Source: CAIRTM01 sp963723235
Lineage (GTDB): Bacteria; Desulfobacterota; WTBG01; CAIYCZ01; CAIRTM01
Direction: 5' to 3'
Assembly (NCBI GenBank): GCA_963723235.1
Contig: CAVRPV010000004.1
Coordinates: 157,446 to 221,445 of the forward strand
Length of the DNA: 64,000 bases
The position numbers and the translations under genes were made by a program. Shown one piece after another: positions 26,999 to 35,919 of the stretch (position 1 is the first letter of the stretch; each line of letters opens with the position of its first letter). A model generated the notes under the pieces. The model had not been told where the DNA came from and searched no databases. It saw only the letters and a program-made list of their open reading frames with translations.

Positions 26999-27476
26999 AT
27001 GCTGCTTCAAAAAAAACGATCCCATCTGACCTGGTTATGGTTGGCCGCACTGTTCATGACTTGTGCCTGCACGCGCGGCCTTGCCCCCGAACAAAACTCA
27101 CGCGTATATCACAAACCCTACGATAAAGTCTGGGGGGCTGTAACAGGGGTGATTCTGGACGACCTTGGCTGTATTGAGAGCACGCTTAAAAAAAACAAAG
27201 GCTATCTGGAGACTGAATGGGTCAACACCTTTGATACAGATGGCCAGCACCGCTGGAAAATTGAGGCATATCTCAAAGAGCGCAAAGACAGCTGTTACCG
27301 TGCGCTTGGAGAAAATGGTGCAGATGAGAGATGACGTAAGCAGAACAATACGAAGATACAATCCTGAAAAAAAAGATGAGCCTGTCGGGCCGAACGCAGG
27401 CTGGTCAAATGCAACAGCCTCAGCCCGTGAAATCGAAGACCTGTATCGCAGAATTGACCTGCGCCTCGGAGAATGA
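26999..27476 (+). CDS. Small lipoprotein (one frameshift)
   Basis: About 158 aa after removing one extra base near 27300. Signal peptide with lipobox MTCAC (Cys about residue 24). The given frame ends YRALGENGADER at 27334, but the next frame continues VRLEKMVQMRDDVSRTIRRYNPEKKDEP and ends LYRRIDLRLGE at 27476, overlapping the following gene by 4 bases. The body has YDKVWGAVTGVILDDLGC, like small outer-membrane lipoproteins, but I cannot name a family. Confidence 0.65.
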
Positions 27477-27922
27477 AAATGATGAGAGGCTTTCTGTGTT
27501 CAGCCCTGCTGGCCCTGGTCTTGACAGGCGGATTGCTCATCCCCGCAGTCGGGGCCCAGGCTGCTCAAAATACGTTTAGCAAGGCAGAATACCGCTGGGC
27601 CGTGGACTGGATCAACGGGCCGTTGGAAACACTTATGGCGCACGGCATTATTGAAAGCATTTCCACTGCGGGTAAAGACTTTCAGGTGCATGCGGGTCCG
27701 GCTTGGGCACAACTTTCATTCAGGCAGGCAGGTGAACTCCTCAGCAATCTTTCGCGTGCCCGGCAGATAACCGGTCACTCGCCCATCTTCGCCGTTGAGC
27801 AGGGTGATACAGGCATTGTGCTCGGCCGCGTCACGTGGGATTCGATTACGGTACTCGTGCCGGGTGAGGGGTATATTGAATATTTCCCGGCCATACGCGG
27901 CCTTGAAGACACCACATACTGA
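27473..27922 (+). CDS. Secreted protein of unknown function, 149 aa
   Basis: Starts in an ATGA overlap with the lipoprotein gene; Met codons at 27479 and 27482 are alternatives. Signal peptide GFLCSALLALVLTGGLLIPAVGAQA. The mature part is about 120 residues with AEYRWAVDWINGPLETLMAHGIIESIS and a C-terminal beta-rich stretch (ITVLVPGEGYIEYFPAIRGL). No family recognised. Likely periplasmic and co-expressed with the lipoprotein. Its stop is one base before the bioD start. Confidence 0.65.
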   Translation: MKMMRGFLCSALLALVLTGGLLIPAVGAQAAQNTFSKAEYRWAVDWINGPLETLMAHGIIESISTAGKDFQVHAGPAWAQLSFRQAGELLSNLSRARQITGHSPIFAVEQGDTGIVLGRVTWDSITVLVPGEGYIEYFPAIRGLEDTTY

Positions 27923-27923
27923 G

Positions 27924-28661
27924 ATGCATGGCATTTTTATAACCGGAACCGATACCGGCGTCGGCAAAACGCTTGTTGCCGGTGCACTGGCTGCAGCCGC
28001 ACGGAGCAGCGGAGTACGAGTCGGTGTTTTCAAACCCTGCGAGAGCGGCTGCGCCCGGCCGGACGGCAGCCTTCATGCGCATGATGCGGCCTTTCTGCAG
28101 CGCATGTCCGGCAGTTTGGCACCCCTCGAGCACATCTGCCCGTATCGACTACAGGAGGCCCTTGCGCCTGCAGTTGCGGCTGAACGCGAACACATCAGCA
28201 TTTCAACGCGCTATATCGGTGAGGTGTTCCAGAAGCTGTGTGCAGATTGCGACGCGATTATCGTCGAGGGTGCCGGCGGCCTGCTGGTTCCCATGGCTGA
28301 CGGAGTGCTTACGCTTGACCTTATCCGGCAACTGGCGTTGCCGGTGCTGATTGTTGCCCGGCTGTCGCTTGGTACGGTCAATCACAGCCTGCTGACCATT
28401 CGGCAGATTCAGGCCGCAGGATTACCCCTGACAGGCATTGTATTCAGCCGGACCCAGGCACAGGATACAGCAGCTGAACAGACCAACCCGGCTGTCCTGC
28501 AACGCTATACAAATGTGCCCGTGCTTGGCTGCCTGCCCTTTGTAAGCCCTGACCAAGAGCAGGATCCCGACACTCTGGCCGGCATCGCACAGCGCAGCCT
28601 GAATTTGAAGCGAATCCTGCCCGGCGTTTTCAGCGAGGATGCCGAAGCTTATACGTTATAA
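27924..28661 (+). CDS. bioD: Dethiobiotin synthetase
   Basis: 245 aa. Starts MHGIFITGTDTGVGKTLVAGALAAA with the BioD P-loop GTDTGVGKT. It then shows FKPCESGC, the KP motif for substrate, IIVEGAGGLLVPM, and RLSLGTVNHSLLTI. Catalyses ATP-dependent carboxylation of diaminopelargonic acid to dethiobiotin, the penultimate biotin step. No other bio genes are in the window, so it is detached from the pathway cluster. Its last 13 bases overlap the convergent RsbRD-like gene. Confidence 0.93.
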   Translation: MHGIFITGTDTGVGKTLVAGALAAAARSSGVRVGVFKPCESGCARPDGSLHAHDAAFLQRMSGSLAPLEHICPYRLQEALAPAVAAEREHISISTRYIGEVFQKLCADCDAIIVEGAGGLLVPMADGVLTLDLIRQLALPVLIVARLSLGTVNHSLLTIRQIQAAGLPLTGIVFSRTQAQDTAAEQTNPAVLQRYTNVPVLGCLPFVSPDQEQDPDTLAGIAQRSLNLKRILPGVFSEDAEAYTL

Positions 28662-29170
28662 AATGACTTTTTGAAAAACAGTTTTTCCGTGTCCGCGTCG
28701 CTTAGTTTCCACAACTCCTTAGCCCTGTTTCGCATCTCTTCCATGTAGCCACTGATGAAATTGTACTGGGCCCGGTCGAAAAACAGTGAGGCCCGGTCAT
28801 TGAGCTCCCGAACCTGATGCAGCTCCATTGCAGAGTCCAAAGCGCTGGATTCAAGCACAAAAAGCCAGATCGTGCGCTTGAGCAGAATAATAGCGCGCAC
28901 CCCTTCACACAGCGGAATGCCCAAATGGAACAGGCCGACCCCCTCCTGCGAATAGTGCCGTATTATATCTTCCTTGGGCTTATCATAGCTGATCCATTCC
29001 CCCAGCTCCTGCATAACCATATGGGCCTTGGCATCGAATCTTTGCAGGGCGTCCTGGGAAAAAGAAGGGGTGGCGGGGTCCGAGCTCAGTCGCTCCGTCC
29101 AGCGCGCAATTATTTTATCAGCATTTTTCTCAATCGATGCAACCAGTTTATCCGAGATCATACCCTGCAT
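28649..29170 (-). CDS. RsbRD N-terminal-domain protein
   Basis: 173 aa, mostly helical. It begins MISDKLVASIEKNADKIIARWTERLSSD, then FDAKAHMVMQELGEWI and HYSQEGVGLFHLGIPLCEGVRAIILLKRTIW. This is the globin-like N-terminal domain of RsbR-type stressosome proteins, here alone without the C-terminal STAS domain. A stand-alone copy is probably a sensor or regulator; no partner is evident in the window. Intact. Confidence 0.72.
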   Translation of the reverse strand: MQGMISDKLVASIEKNADKIIARWTERLSSDPATPSFSQDALQRFDAKAHMVMQELGEWISYDKPKEDIIRHYSQEGVGLFHLGIPLCEGVRAIILLKRTIWLFVLESSALDSAMELHQVRELNDRASLFFDRAQYNFISGYMEEMRNRAKELWKLSDADTEKLFFKKSFYNV

Positions 29171-29444
29171 TGTATCCTTGCCTCCTGTTTTTATTCAGTT
29201 TCTCTATGATGACGGCCCTGCTGAATTTCAAAATCTGGGACAACAAATATGCCCGCCTGATAAGAAAAATGCTGTGCGATGCCGTCGATTTTTTCACACA
29301 CCTGCACATGCTCTTGTTGTGCAAAATCACCTGACAACTAAAATAGCAGGTCTGCAAAATGTTCGCAAATAATTTTTAATCGGTCGGGCCCCGTGCCTAC
29401 GCTGCCCGTGTGCGCCGGAGACATTCTGCGCGCATATTTGAACG

Positions 29445-30278
29445 TCAGATCATATCGTCAAAGGAAATCAGCCGGATACGCTCATTGATGATTGCCGCAC
29501 GCACTGACGGGCAGGTAAGCGCGCGCAATTCCTGTTCGCGCTCCGCGCAGGAAAACGAATGCACGCCTGCTGCGGAATAACCCGGATGACACATCAACTC
29601 ACTGACACCGGGAGGCAGGTTTTTCAGAAAACGACACATCGATCCGGGGTCGCCTGTATCGGGAAACGCAATGCCGAACATTCTCTCCGGCATGCAAAGG
29701 CCATATGCGCGAAACAGAGGCCGGGCGTGCGCGGCCAAAAGGGCCAGAAACAAGCGTTTCAGACCCGCGCGCCCCAACAGCCCCGGAGCATGCAGCGGCT
29801 CAAGAGGCAGACGAATACACTTGATATTAAAGCGCAGGGCAAGCTCCGCGCAAATCTTTGCGCAGCCCGGGAATATATGCAGGTGATTATTGCCGTCAAG
29901 ATGGTCGGGCTGCAGCCCGCTGCGGCAGAATGCTTCAATCTGGGCGCTCCATTCGCGTCTGATTTCTTCGGGATTATAGCGCCGGCACAGGGCTTTACGC
30001 CAGGAATGCCCCTTTGGCAGAAAGTTCCCCTGCGGCCCGGTCAGGGATTGCACGCCCGGACTAAGCGGTTTTCCGTTGGTAAGGTTGAGATGCACACCAA
30101 TGCGCGGCCCCAGCACCTGTTCGAGCGCGCGCAGCGCTTCGTCAAGCCCGGCCGTGTTGGTCAATACGCTTGCACTGGTAACAATGCCGTTTTTTGCGGC
30201 CTCGATAATGCCGCGATTGCGCTCGGGGCCGGTATTATAATCATCGGCATTAACGATTAACAAACGCCCGGTGGCCAT
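29445..30278 (-). CDS. ChbG/HpnK (YdjC-family) carbohydrate deacetylase
   Basis: 277 aa. Metal-binding and catalytic motifs in order: IVNADDYN, GVHLNLTNG, DHLDGNNHLHIFP and ELMCHPGY. The family removes acetyl groups from amino sugars (diacetylchitobiose in E. coli) or from hopanoid sugars (HpnK). Its ATG begins 2 bases after the stop of the radical SAM gene, so it is the last gene of a ParB-like/photolyase-like/deacetylase operon. Substrate unknown. Intact. Confidence 0.85.
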   Translation of the reverse strand: MATGRLLIVNADDYNTGPERNRGIIEAAKNGIVTSASVLTNTAGLDEALRALEQVLGPRIGVHLNLTNGKPLSPGVQSLTGPQGNFLPKGHSWRKALCRRYNPEEIRREWSAQIEAFCRSGLQPDHLDGNNHLHIFPGCAKICAELALRFNIKCIRLPLEPLHAPGLLGRAGLKRLFLALLAAHARPLFRAYGLCMPERMFGIAFPDTGDPGSMCRFLKNLPPGVSELMCHPGYSAAGVHSFSCAEREQELRALTCPSVRAAIINERIRLISFDDMI

Positions 30279-30280
30279 GA

Positions 30281-31459
30281 TTACCCTCGCCGCGCAGTCC
30301 CGATACCGGCCTGCGCGCAGCCGCTAAGGCTACAATCAAGCAGCTGTTTTAATTCCCAGTTTGAAACCGGAGCCGATCCCATGCTCCGGCTCCAGACAGG
30401 CGGGCTTTCCATGCAAAAATACAACAGTATGTCTTTGGAGTATTCGCGCAGCCAGCCTACCAGATGCGCATACAGCTCAAGCCGGATTTCCTGCAGATAG
30501 CGCATTTTACCATCAAGCCCGGGCACAAACTCTCCGGTATAGATAGCCGTATGCGAAAAAGCAGCCTGCGCGATTGCTTTAAGACGCGGCATGAAGCGCA
30601 GAGAGCCTATGCTGACCCAGACAACCCGCTCGGGCGGAATGTGCTTTTTAAGCAGTTCAACTGTTGCGCGGTAGCCCTCTTGCCAGCCGCTATAGGCAAT
30701 GACCGGATCAAAATGAAAGCCCACACGGTAACCCCGGTCAATCAGGCAGCGTGCCGCCAGGATGCGCTCAAGCAGCGGGGCCGTTCCGCTCTCTTCGCCG
30801 GCACATATCTCAGCAGCGTTCAAAGACCAGGAAACGATAAAGGAATCCGCATAATCGTTTTCCAGCAGGCTTGCAATGTTGGTTGTCTTGGTTTTTAACT
30901 CCAGCAGCAGATGTGCTTGATCCCGAAAGAATTCCGCAACTGCGGGCACAAAGCCGGTCAGATGTTCAAGGGCGAGGCTGTCCATGTATTCGCCGGTGCC
31001 GACTCGCAGAAAACGGCCGGGCGCAAGCCGGGCGCTGCGCTCAAGTTCCCGAAACATATCATCCCGGTTGACGAACAGGGTAAGAAAGGGATTGTTTAAA
31101 TAGGCCTGCAGCACACAATACGTGCAGGCAAGCGGGCAGCCCAGCCCGGTGTTTAAAATAAGGTATAAACAGCAACGGTATTCGCGCCCTGTTCCGGGAC
31201 AGGCCTCGAGAAAGCGCCCCCGGTTGCGGCACAGCAGCAGGCTGCGTTTACCGTTAAAACCGCTCGGGGGATCGTCGCGATAGCGCTTAATCAGTGCGGC
31301 GCTATCCTCTACAGACACAACCGGCACCCCCGGACAGCGCTCAAGAATGCGGGCGGTCAGCGGATAGGACTCAGCCGACTGCTCGACAAAAATTTCATCC
31401 GGCAGAAACAGCTTATCTGCACCGAGCGTCCATTTGGTGTGGTTATCAGCACATGTCAT
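30281..31459 (-). CDS. Spore-photoproduct-lyase-like radical SAM protein
   Basis: 392 aa. Radical SAM triad C108-x3-C112-x2-C115 in GLGCPLACTYCVLQAYL. It has the YC-x-LQAYLNNPFLTLFVN segment typical of spore photoproduct lyase homologues and then a TIM-barrel-like domain (FLRVGTGEYMDSLALEHLTG, LLLELKTKT, FHFDPVI). The host need not sporulate; such homologues occur in many non-sporulating anaerobes as putative DNA-repair enzymes. Lies 33 bases after the ParB-like gene and 2 before the YdjC gene. Repair role is inference. Confidence 0.82.
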   Translation of the reverse strand: MTCADNHTKWTLGADKLFLPDEIFVEQSAESYPLTARILERCPGVPVVSVEDSAALIKRYRDDPPSGFNGKRSLLLCRNRGRFLEACPGTGREYRCCLYLILNTGLGCPLACTYCVLQAYLNNPFLTLFVNRDDMFRELERSARLAPGRFLRVGTGEYMDSLALEHLTGFVPAVAEFFRDQAHLLLELKTKTTNIASLLENDYADSFIVSWSLNAAEICAGEESGTAPLLERILAARCLIDRGYRVGFHFDPVIAYSGWQEGYRATVELLKKHIPPERVVWVSIGSLRFMPRLKAIAQAAFSHTAIYTGEFVPGLDGKMRYLQEIRLELYAHLVGWLREYSKDILLYFCMESPPVWSRSMGSAPVSNWELKQLLDCSLSGCAQAGIGTARRG

Positions 31460-31492
31460 AGAGCAAACGTCCGCCGCTGAAATGATGGGTTG

Positions 31493-32494
31493 CTATTGCC
31501 CGGAAGCTTTCGTGCGGGCTGAATCGTCATTGTTTTCAGAGCACAGCCGCTCTAAAGCCTGATGCCGGGCTGCAAACAGCAGGTCGCGGCCGCGCTGTTG
31601 CAGCTCCTCTGCTGAAGTAAACGCTATTTCAGCCTTGAATGTCCGGCCCTCAAAATGCGGGGGCGGCATGATACGCACGCCTGCCGGTATGGGCAGTTCC
31701 TTTAAAGCGGTTGCGAAGCGGCCTTCCAAAGCGCGCAGGCGCGGAAATCGCCGGGTGCGCAAAAGCTGCCGCACCTGCTCTGTTTTCTGCACACGGTTAC
31801 AACGCTCATCAGAGCACACCTTTACAATGTCGACTGCAGCGGCCACCTCTCGCAGCGTTTTTTTGTCTCTGCGGGCCAGGTCTTCCAGGCATTCAAGCAG
31901 CTCGGCCTGTTTGCCGGCACTCAAATGCAGCTGCTGCATGAGAGCAAAGACCGCCAGGCGGTCTTCCGCACTGTAGCCGCACAGCCTGAGCGCACTTGCT
32001 TCAGTAAGGCTCCCGACTATCAGGGCAGCGCGCGGTTCCTGCTCAAGGGAACACAGGCAGAGAAAACGCTCAAGCGTGCGCCCGGAGGGTGACTGGCCAA
32101 GACGCGGCAGCCACTCCGAAATAACCACGTTCCGTGGGAAGCACGCAAGCAGGCGCTGCAGCGCATGGGCAATTTCAATCGCATTAAATATACGGTGCGG
32201 CAAATTATCCTGCAGCGCGTATTCAAGCAGGCGCGATTGAGGGGTGTCACTATCGAATACCCAGGCACTCAACTCCTGCCACCCGAGATTGCGCACGGCC
32301 TGCAGGCGCAGGTATCCGCATACGATCACATAGGGTTCCTCATGGCGGGAACGCCACAGACATGGCGGCTGCAGCAGGCCACAGGAGGTAATCGAGTGTT
32401 GCAGGGAGGCAGTTTCCCGACCATCCGTTGTAACAAAAAAAAGATCGCTCAAACTGATATCGCTGAGTTGAACCGTCCGGAGTTGTGTGGGCAT
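31493..32494 (-). CDS. ParB-like nuclease-domain protein
   Basis: 333 aa. ParB N-terminal region: LQHSITSCGLLQPPCLWR...YVIVCGYLRLQAVRNLGW. Next LLEYALQDNLPHRIFNAIEIAHALQRLL resembles the helix-turn-helix segment of ParB/Spo0J. It is not beside parA or an origin, so it is unlikely to be the chromosome partition protein. The same-strand pair with a photolyase-like gene suggests a specialised DNA role. The C-terminal third is unassigned. Intact. Confidence 0.75.
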   Translation of the reverse strand: MPTQLRTVQLSDISLSDLFFVTTDGRETASLQHSITSCGLLQPPCLWRSRHEEPYVIVCGYLRLQAVRNLGWQELSAWVFDSDTPQSRLLEYALQDNLPHRIFNAIEIAHALQRLLACFPRNVVISEWLPRLGQSPSGRTLERFLCLCSLEQEPRAALIVGSLTEASALRLCGYSAEDRLAVFALMQQLHLSAGKQAELLECLEDLARRDKKTLREVAAAVDIVKVCSDERCNRVQKTEQVRQLLRTRRFPRLRALEGRFATALKELPIPAGVRIMPPPHFEGRTFKAEIAFTSAEELQQRGRDLLFAARHQALERLCSENNDDSARTKASGQ

Positions 32495-32684
32495 GTGCCA
32501 AAATCCTTATCACAATACGGTTTTTTTAGCATTCGTGGTATAGTATGCGTGTACTGGCACGTAAAATACAGTAAAATAAAATTTTCAGTTGTTAAAAATT
32601 CGGTCTTGCACTATTTTAAATCAAGGTCAGGCGCGTGCCAACGGTTAAATACGCGTATTTATCAAAAAACATGGAGATGCTTTA

Positions 32685-33521
32685 ATGAAACATATTATTA
32701 CCGCGCTTATTCAGCTGCAGGATCTCAATTTTACCCTGCAGGAACAAAAAGCCCTTACCGCCGAAACCTATCTTGAAAGCCTTGAAAAAAACATTGCAAC
32801 ACTGACCCGTGATCTGCCCCCGGATATCCGTAATACATTTACCAGTCTTTTAAATCACTATGCTACCGCGGTTGTCCCCATGTCCGAGGGAACCTGTTCG
32901 GGCTGCGGCATGTCTGTTCCCACAATTCTGGCTTATGAAGTACAGGTCGGCGAAAAACTGATTCAGTGTCCGCGCTGCACGCGCATTCTATTCTATCGCG
33001 ACGCTCTGCCGCGGCAACTCAAACGCATCCGGGCCATAAACGAGAAGCCAAGTCCGGGTATAGCCCGTTTTTCCTCAAGCCGTCTGATGCTGCCCCATCT
33101 TGAGGCAAAAACACGCGATGAGGCTCTGGGGGAAATGATCCATCTGATGGCCGCGGAGGGGTTTGTTGAAAAACCCGAGACCCTGCTTTCGGCAGCTATC
33201 AACCGCGAATCAATCGTGCCAACCGCGATTGAACACGGCTTGGCGTTCCCGCACGTACGCGGTGTTGAGGGCGGCGGGCTGATTTTTGCCGCCGGTCTAA
33301 AAAAACAGGGGCTGCACTTCGGGGCGCCCAAGAGCAGGCTTACGAAAATTGTGTTCTTTATTGTTATTCCGCTGGCTGCCAGCGCCTTTTATCTGCAGCT
33401 GATCACCGGATTGATGGAGTCGCTGCGCGAGGCCGACAATCGTACAAAATTACTAGAGTGTACAACGCCGGATAAAATGTGGAAACTGCTCAGCCAGCTT
33501 ACCAAGAAAACCATTGCATAG
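32685..33521 (+). CDS. C4 zinc-ribbon protein fused to PTS IIA domain
   Basis: 278 aa fusion. Residues 1-60 are helical. Residues 71-98 are a C4 zinc ribbon (C71/C74 ... C95/C98 in TCSGCG and QCPRCTRIL), as in DUF164-type proteins. Residues about 135-275 are a PTS_EIIA_2 domain: ETLLSAAINRES...AIEHGLAFPHVRG with the phosphorylatable His190 and following Arg192. EIIA domains carry phosphate from HPr; no permease or HPr is nearby, so a regulatory role (PTS-Ntr-like) is more likely than sugar uptake. The stop overlaps the next gene's GTG. Confidence 0.82.
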   Translation: MKHIITALIQLQDLNFTLQEQKALTAETYLESLEKNIATLTRDLPPDIRNTFTSLLNHYATAVVPMSEGTCSGCGMSVPTILAYEVQVGEKLIQCPRCTRILFYRDALPRQLKRIRAINEKPSPGIARFSSSRLMLPHLEAKTRDEALGEMIHLMAAEGFVEKPETLLSAAINRESIVPTAIEHGLAFPHVRGVEGGGLIFAAGLKKQGLHFGAPKSRLTKIVFFIVIPLAASAFYLQLITGLMESLREADNRTKLLECTTPDKMWKLLSQLTKKTIA

Positions 33522-34156
33522 TGGTCGAAAACACGTTTCAGACTGCCTATCGTGATGCACTGCACCGTGCGCACGAAACTTTGCGCAGCATGGATATAGC
33601 CGCCTGCTGCGCGGGCGCGGGGGCCTCACTGACCCGGCATTCCGGGAACAGGGGCGAGATTGAACTGTGCTGCCTGAACAGACCTGTGCGTATTACGCTG
33701 CCTGAATTCATTTTCAGCACGGAAGCAGAAGATACAACAGTTTCAATATGGGAGCAAATACTTGTCCTGCACTATCTGGCAAACAGCGAAAAGGCCGCAT
33801 TGAGTGATACCCGTATCAATTACCGCCGCCTGCGCGATGGAGCGCTCTATGCCGAGGCATTTGAACGGCGCTGTATTAAGCCCATGCTGGCGACATTCGG
33901 CCCTGCGCCCGAAGCTCTGATCCCGGCCGCGGCAGCCCTGGGCGGAGTACCGGCCGACTTCGCAGACTGTGCCGTGCGCATACCGGCCCTCCCGCGGCTC
34001 GACATTATCTGCTGCCTGTGGAAGCCGGATGCTGAATTCGGACCGGAGGCCACGATTCTCTTTGATGCCGGAGCCGAACAATTCTTATGCGCAGAAGATA
34101 TCGCAGTCCTGTGTCAGCAGATTGTTCTAAAATTAATTAAAACCCGCGTTTCCTGA
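33521..34156 (+). CDS. DUF3786-family protein
   Basis: 211 aa from a GTG at 33521 that overlaps the preceding stop by one base; an ATG at 33479 is in frame and possible. DUF3786 pattern: LNRPVRITLPEF, WEQILVLHYLANS, INYRRLRDGALYAEAFERRCIKPMLATFG, and DIICCLWKPDAEFGPEATILFDAGAEQFLCAEDIAVL. Function unknown; in other anaerobes such genes occur near one-carbon or metal-cofactor genes. Translationally coupled to the zinc-ribbon/EIIA gene. Confidence 0.75.
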   Translation: MVENTFQTAYRDALHRAHETLRSMDIAACCAGAGASLTRHSGNRGEIELCCLNRPVRITLPEFIFSTEAEDTTVSIWEQILVLHYLANSEKAALSDTRINYRRLRDGALYAEAFERRCIKPMLATFGPAPEALIPAAAALGGVPADFADCAVRIPALPRLDIICCLWKPDAEFGPEATILFDAGAEQFLCAEDIAVLCQQIVLKLIKTRVS

Positions 34157-34177
34157 CAAACAACCCGGAGACCTGCC

Positions 34178-34924
34178 ATGAAAAAGAAAATTGTTGTCGT
34201 AATGCCGGCCTATAATGCGGCTGAAACCCTGCGCCGCACCTTCGATGACATACCCTCCGGGTATGTTGATGATATTATTCTGGTTGATGACAACAGCACG
34301 GACAACACAGTGGAGCTATCGCGCTCGCTTGGTATTCACACAATCGTGCATCCTAATAACCGCGGCTACGGCGGCAATCAAAAAACCTGCTACAGCGAAG
34401 CGCTCAAGCGCGGTGCGGACATCATTATCATGATCCACCCCGACTACCAGTATGACAGCCGCCTGGTGCCCTACATCCAGGGTTTTCTTGACCTTGATAT
34501 CTGCGATGTAATTCTGGGCTCGCGTATCAGGACAAGACATGAAACACTGGCATGCGGTATGCCGGCCTATAAATACATCTTCAACAGAATGCTTACCACT
34601 GCTGAAAACGTTGTACTGGGACAAAACGTGTCGGATTTTCATACGGGCTACCGGGCCTATACACGCCGGGTACTTGAGACCATTCCGTTTATGAAAAACT
34701 CCGACAATTTTGTTTTTGACACACAGTTTCTGATCCAGGCTGTATATTTCGGCTTCCGGATCGGCTGCGTCCCGGTTCCGGTGCGCTATTTTTCCGAAGC
34801 TTCCTCAATTAACTTCAAAAACAGTGCGGTATATGGCACACAGACCCTTCTGGGCCTGCTGGCCTTTGTATTGCAAAAAACGGGTCTGAAAAAATCACCC
34901 CTGTTTGAGCCAGATAAACTATGA
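34178..34924 (+). CDS. Family 2 glycosyltransferase (dolichol-phosphate-mannose-synthase-like)
   Basis: 248 aa GT-A enzyme: VVMPAYNAAETL, ILVDDNSTDNT, IMIHPDYQYD with the DxD-like metal site, and FHTGYRAYTRRVLETIPF. Ends without clear membrane segments, so cytoplasmic or membrane-associated. Donor is probably an NDP-sugar, acceptor a polyprenyl phosphate. Preceded by GGAG (cggagacc) 22 bases after the DUF3786 gene. Third gene of this operon. Confidence 0.85.
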   Translation: MKKKIVVVMPAYNAAETLRRTFDDIPSGYVDDIILVDDNSTDNTVELSRSLGIHTIVHPNNRGYGGNQKTCYSEALKRGADIIIMIHPDYQYDSRLVPYIQGFLDLDICDVILGSRIRTRHETLACGMPAYKYIFNRMLTTAENVVLGQNVSDFHTGYRAYTRRVLETIPFMKNSDNFVFDTQFLIQAVYFGFRIGCVPVPVRYFSEASSINFKNSAVYGTQTLLGLLAFVLQKTGLKKSPLFEPDKL

Positions 34925-35343
34925 ACGAAACCTGTTCTGTACATTAAATTTCTTTTTTTGATTACCTTAAAGAACCTGATAAGAATAGAGCATTTAAATA
35001 GCTATGGCTCTGGGGCTTAGCCCGAAAAAGTCAGGGCTAATTGCCTGCTGACCGGCATTGTAAAAACCGAGATAACTTCAAAGCTTTTCGATTCTATGCT
35101 GCCTAAAAAAAGACACGCCATTGTTGACAAACACCCCCGGGTTATTTAGTCCCAGAAGACGTTGCATACCGAAGCTCTTTCTTGCTCCCTAATTTGGCCT
35201 GATGGATTAAAGGCGAGAGTATAGCTATCGATGCGGGCGATTCTGCAGTATGGTTTTTTTACTATAAACCAGCCTTTCTGATTAAGGCTCAACTACTACA
35301 ATGTTATATTCGAACCGACCCTTAACTGTTTCTGAATCAACAG
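34925..35343. other. Gene-free stretch after the GT2 gene
   Basis: About 420 bases between convergent genes. I see no coding frame worth calling. It holds one small perfect hairpin, TTAGCCC (35017-35023) with GGGCTAA (35034-35040), lacking a T-run, so it is not a typical terminator. Confidence 0.5.
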
Positions 35344-35919
35344 TCAGTCAGGCAGGCATTCCTCCACTTTTTTTCTGAGGTGTAAAAGGCTTCGTTTAAG
35401 GCGCGAGGCAACCGTGCCTTCGGGAATATTGAGTGTCTCCGCAATTTGTTTATAGCTGTATTCATCGTAGTATTTCATCCGCAAAATGGTTCTGCATTTC
35501 TCACCCAGCTGCCCGAGCGCCAGTTCAAGCTGCCGGCGCTCCTCCGCATGCAGAAGCCGCCGCTCATCGGTTTCACCCGGGGCTGCAACCGAAGCATATC
35601 CCTGAGCTGATACGGCAAATCGCTCCCCCGCGCGTTTTGCTGCAGACTGACGCCGTATTTCAGAGACACATTTGTTTTTAGTAATTGTTGATACAAATGT
35701 TTCAAGAGAACAATTAAAGTCAAATGTATTGAGTGACGAGATAAAACTGCTAAGAACCTCTTGTCCAATTTCATCAATTTGCTGCGGAGAGAAGCCCCAT
35801 TGTCTCCAGCGAACAATATAGGTGACAGTTTTTTCAATCCGAGCATAGAGTTGCTGCCAGGCTGACTGGCAACCGCCCAGACATTGGGCAACCAATTGCT
35901 GATCCTTACTATTGGACAT
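35344..35919 (-). CDS. ECF-like RNA polymerase sigma factor
   Basis: 191 aa from the ATG at 35919, preceded by GGAGGG. Region 2: WQQLYARIEKTVTYIVRWRQWGFSPQQIDEIGQEVLSSFISSL. Region 4: LGEKCRTILRMKYYDEYSYKQIAETLNIPEGTVASRLKRSLLHLRKKVEECL with the canonical GTVxSRLxR recognition helix. The longer frame upstream is AT-rich and not credible. No anti-sigma gene is adjacent; the neighbour is an HD-GYP response regulator transcribed the same way. Confidence 0.85.
   Translation of the reverse strand: MSNSKDQQLVAQCLGGCQSAWQQLYARIEKTVTYIVRWRQWGFSPQQIDEIGQEVLSSFISSLNTFDFNCSLETFVSTITKNKCVSEIRRQSAAKRAGERFAVSAQGYASVAAPGETDERRLLHAEERRQLELALGQLGEKCRTILRMKYYDEYSYKQIAETLNIPEGTVASRLKRSLLHLRKKVEECLPD

Noticed and set aside
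30281..31459. Spore photolyase as evidence of sporulation
   Set aside because: Homologues are common in non-sporulating bacteria and no sporulation gene is seen.
35308..35316. ATTCGAACC, like a tRNA T-arm on the minus strand
   Set aside because: No acceptor stem, anticodon arm or D-arm could be folded around it.
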